DNA from: Theodoxus fluviatilis
Lineage: Eukaryota; Mollusca; Gastropoda; Cycloneritida; Neritidae
Assembly (NCBI GenBank): GCA_034096865.1
Contig: JAWQFJ010001153.1
Span: forward strand, 1-17,500
Direction of reading: 5' to 3'
DNA: 17,500 nt
Of the stretch, positions 17,023 to 17,500 are shown one piece after another. Below the pieces are notes generated by a model. It was not told where the DNA came from. It ran no database searches and was given only the letters and a program-made list of their open reading frames with translations. Numbering within the stretch: position 1 is the first letter of the stretch; each line of letters starts with the position of its first letter. A program made the position numbers and the translations under genes.

Positions 17023-17500
17023 AGAGTATGCGAGTCTGTCGTTCTGTCGTTTGTTTCATATGCCCACTCTACGCGCATATTTATATGTACACATATCATA
17101 ACCCAGACACTTATGCAGAGGTTTGAACATATAGCAACACGCATACACAATATTTTAAGTGCACACATGCAAGCACCCGTGCATACAGGGTACAGACACA
17201 ATGACTTGCAGTTCACACACATGCGAGCAATTTAGTATATGTCGCTCAATATTATGTCAGAAACAGAAACATTCATGTGAGAAAGTTATCGCTGAAAAGA
17301 CAATGAAGCGGTTGAATCTGAAATAGATGACGCATTTGAGGCCGACTATAACAGGGACCTACAGTATATAGCTCGAGAGATGTTTGGGTTCAGCACTTTC
17401 ATTTGATGATTTCAAATACTTTTTTAAAATATGGTTTTAGCTTGTGTTGAAAACTTACTTTGATTTTTCTTTTCATTGTAATGAGTGAAGAAATTGAAAT
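17023..17500. other. Upstream Slo2 intron, no gene seen
   Basis: AT-rich sequence up to the window edge. No exon with Slo2 similarity and no repeat was recognised. Confidence 0.55.

Overview
This window is non-coding-rich animal genomic DNA. It carries part of one recognisable protein-coding gene, on the minus strand, broken into seven short exons by repeat-filled introns. Splicing is GT-AG and there are LINE and SINE fragments, long micro- and minisatellites and AATAAA signals. Together with dispersed TGACCTTGACCTTGA-rich repeats, these suggest a marine invertebrate, most likely a mollusc. The mollusc assignment is inference; the sequence proves only a metazoan.

The gene is an orthologue of the Slo2 (KCNT1/KCNT2, Slack/Slick) sodium-activated potassium channel. 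Seven exons were read on the minus strand in transcript order: 14910-14805, 14620-14413, 12724-12653, 5202-5065, 3247-3136, 2146-2042 and 722-639. Their phases agree at all six junctions, giving 825 nt or 275 codons with no stop. They encode the end of the linker between the two RCK domains and much of the second cytoplasmic RCK domain. The pore half lies beyond 17500 and the C-terminus lies before position 1. None of the long open frames in simple repeats is a gene.

Layout from the left. 1-638: a 35-bp-arm hairpin and a 33-nt G homopolymer. 639-722: exon. 723-2041: intron with long CA tracts and three extra partial copies of the next exon, each keeping a GT donor dinucleotide. 2042-2146: exon. 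2147-3135: intron dominated by about 680 bp of nearly pure pyrimidine. 3136-3247: exon. 3248-5064: intron whose distal part is a 26-bp minisatellite running into the splice donor. 5065-5202: exon. 5203-12652: a 7.45-kb intron holding about 4.1 kb of a 53/47-bp satellite, its degenerate edge, a tRNA-derived SINE and a 5'-truncated L1/Tx1-like LINE with a perfect 13-bp target-site duplication. 12653-12724: exon. 12725-14412: intron containing a dispersed repeat rich in nuclear-receptor-type half-sites. 14413-14620 and 14805-14910: exons. 14911-17500: upstream intron sequence with another LINE 3' end and CT/GT microsatellites.

The most notable pattern is that repeats have grown directly on splice junctions of this ion-channel gene. 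The donor of exon 5202-5065 is the last unit of a roughly 48-unit array in which most units carry the same donor-like hexamer. The donor half of exon 2146-2042 has been duplicated three more times in its own intron. A second point is that the segment matching the proposed Slack sodium-coordination site (Asp...His) reads E-E-E-P-S-Q here.
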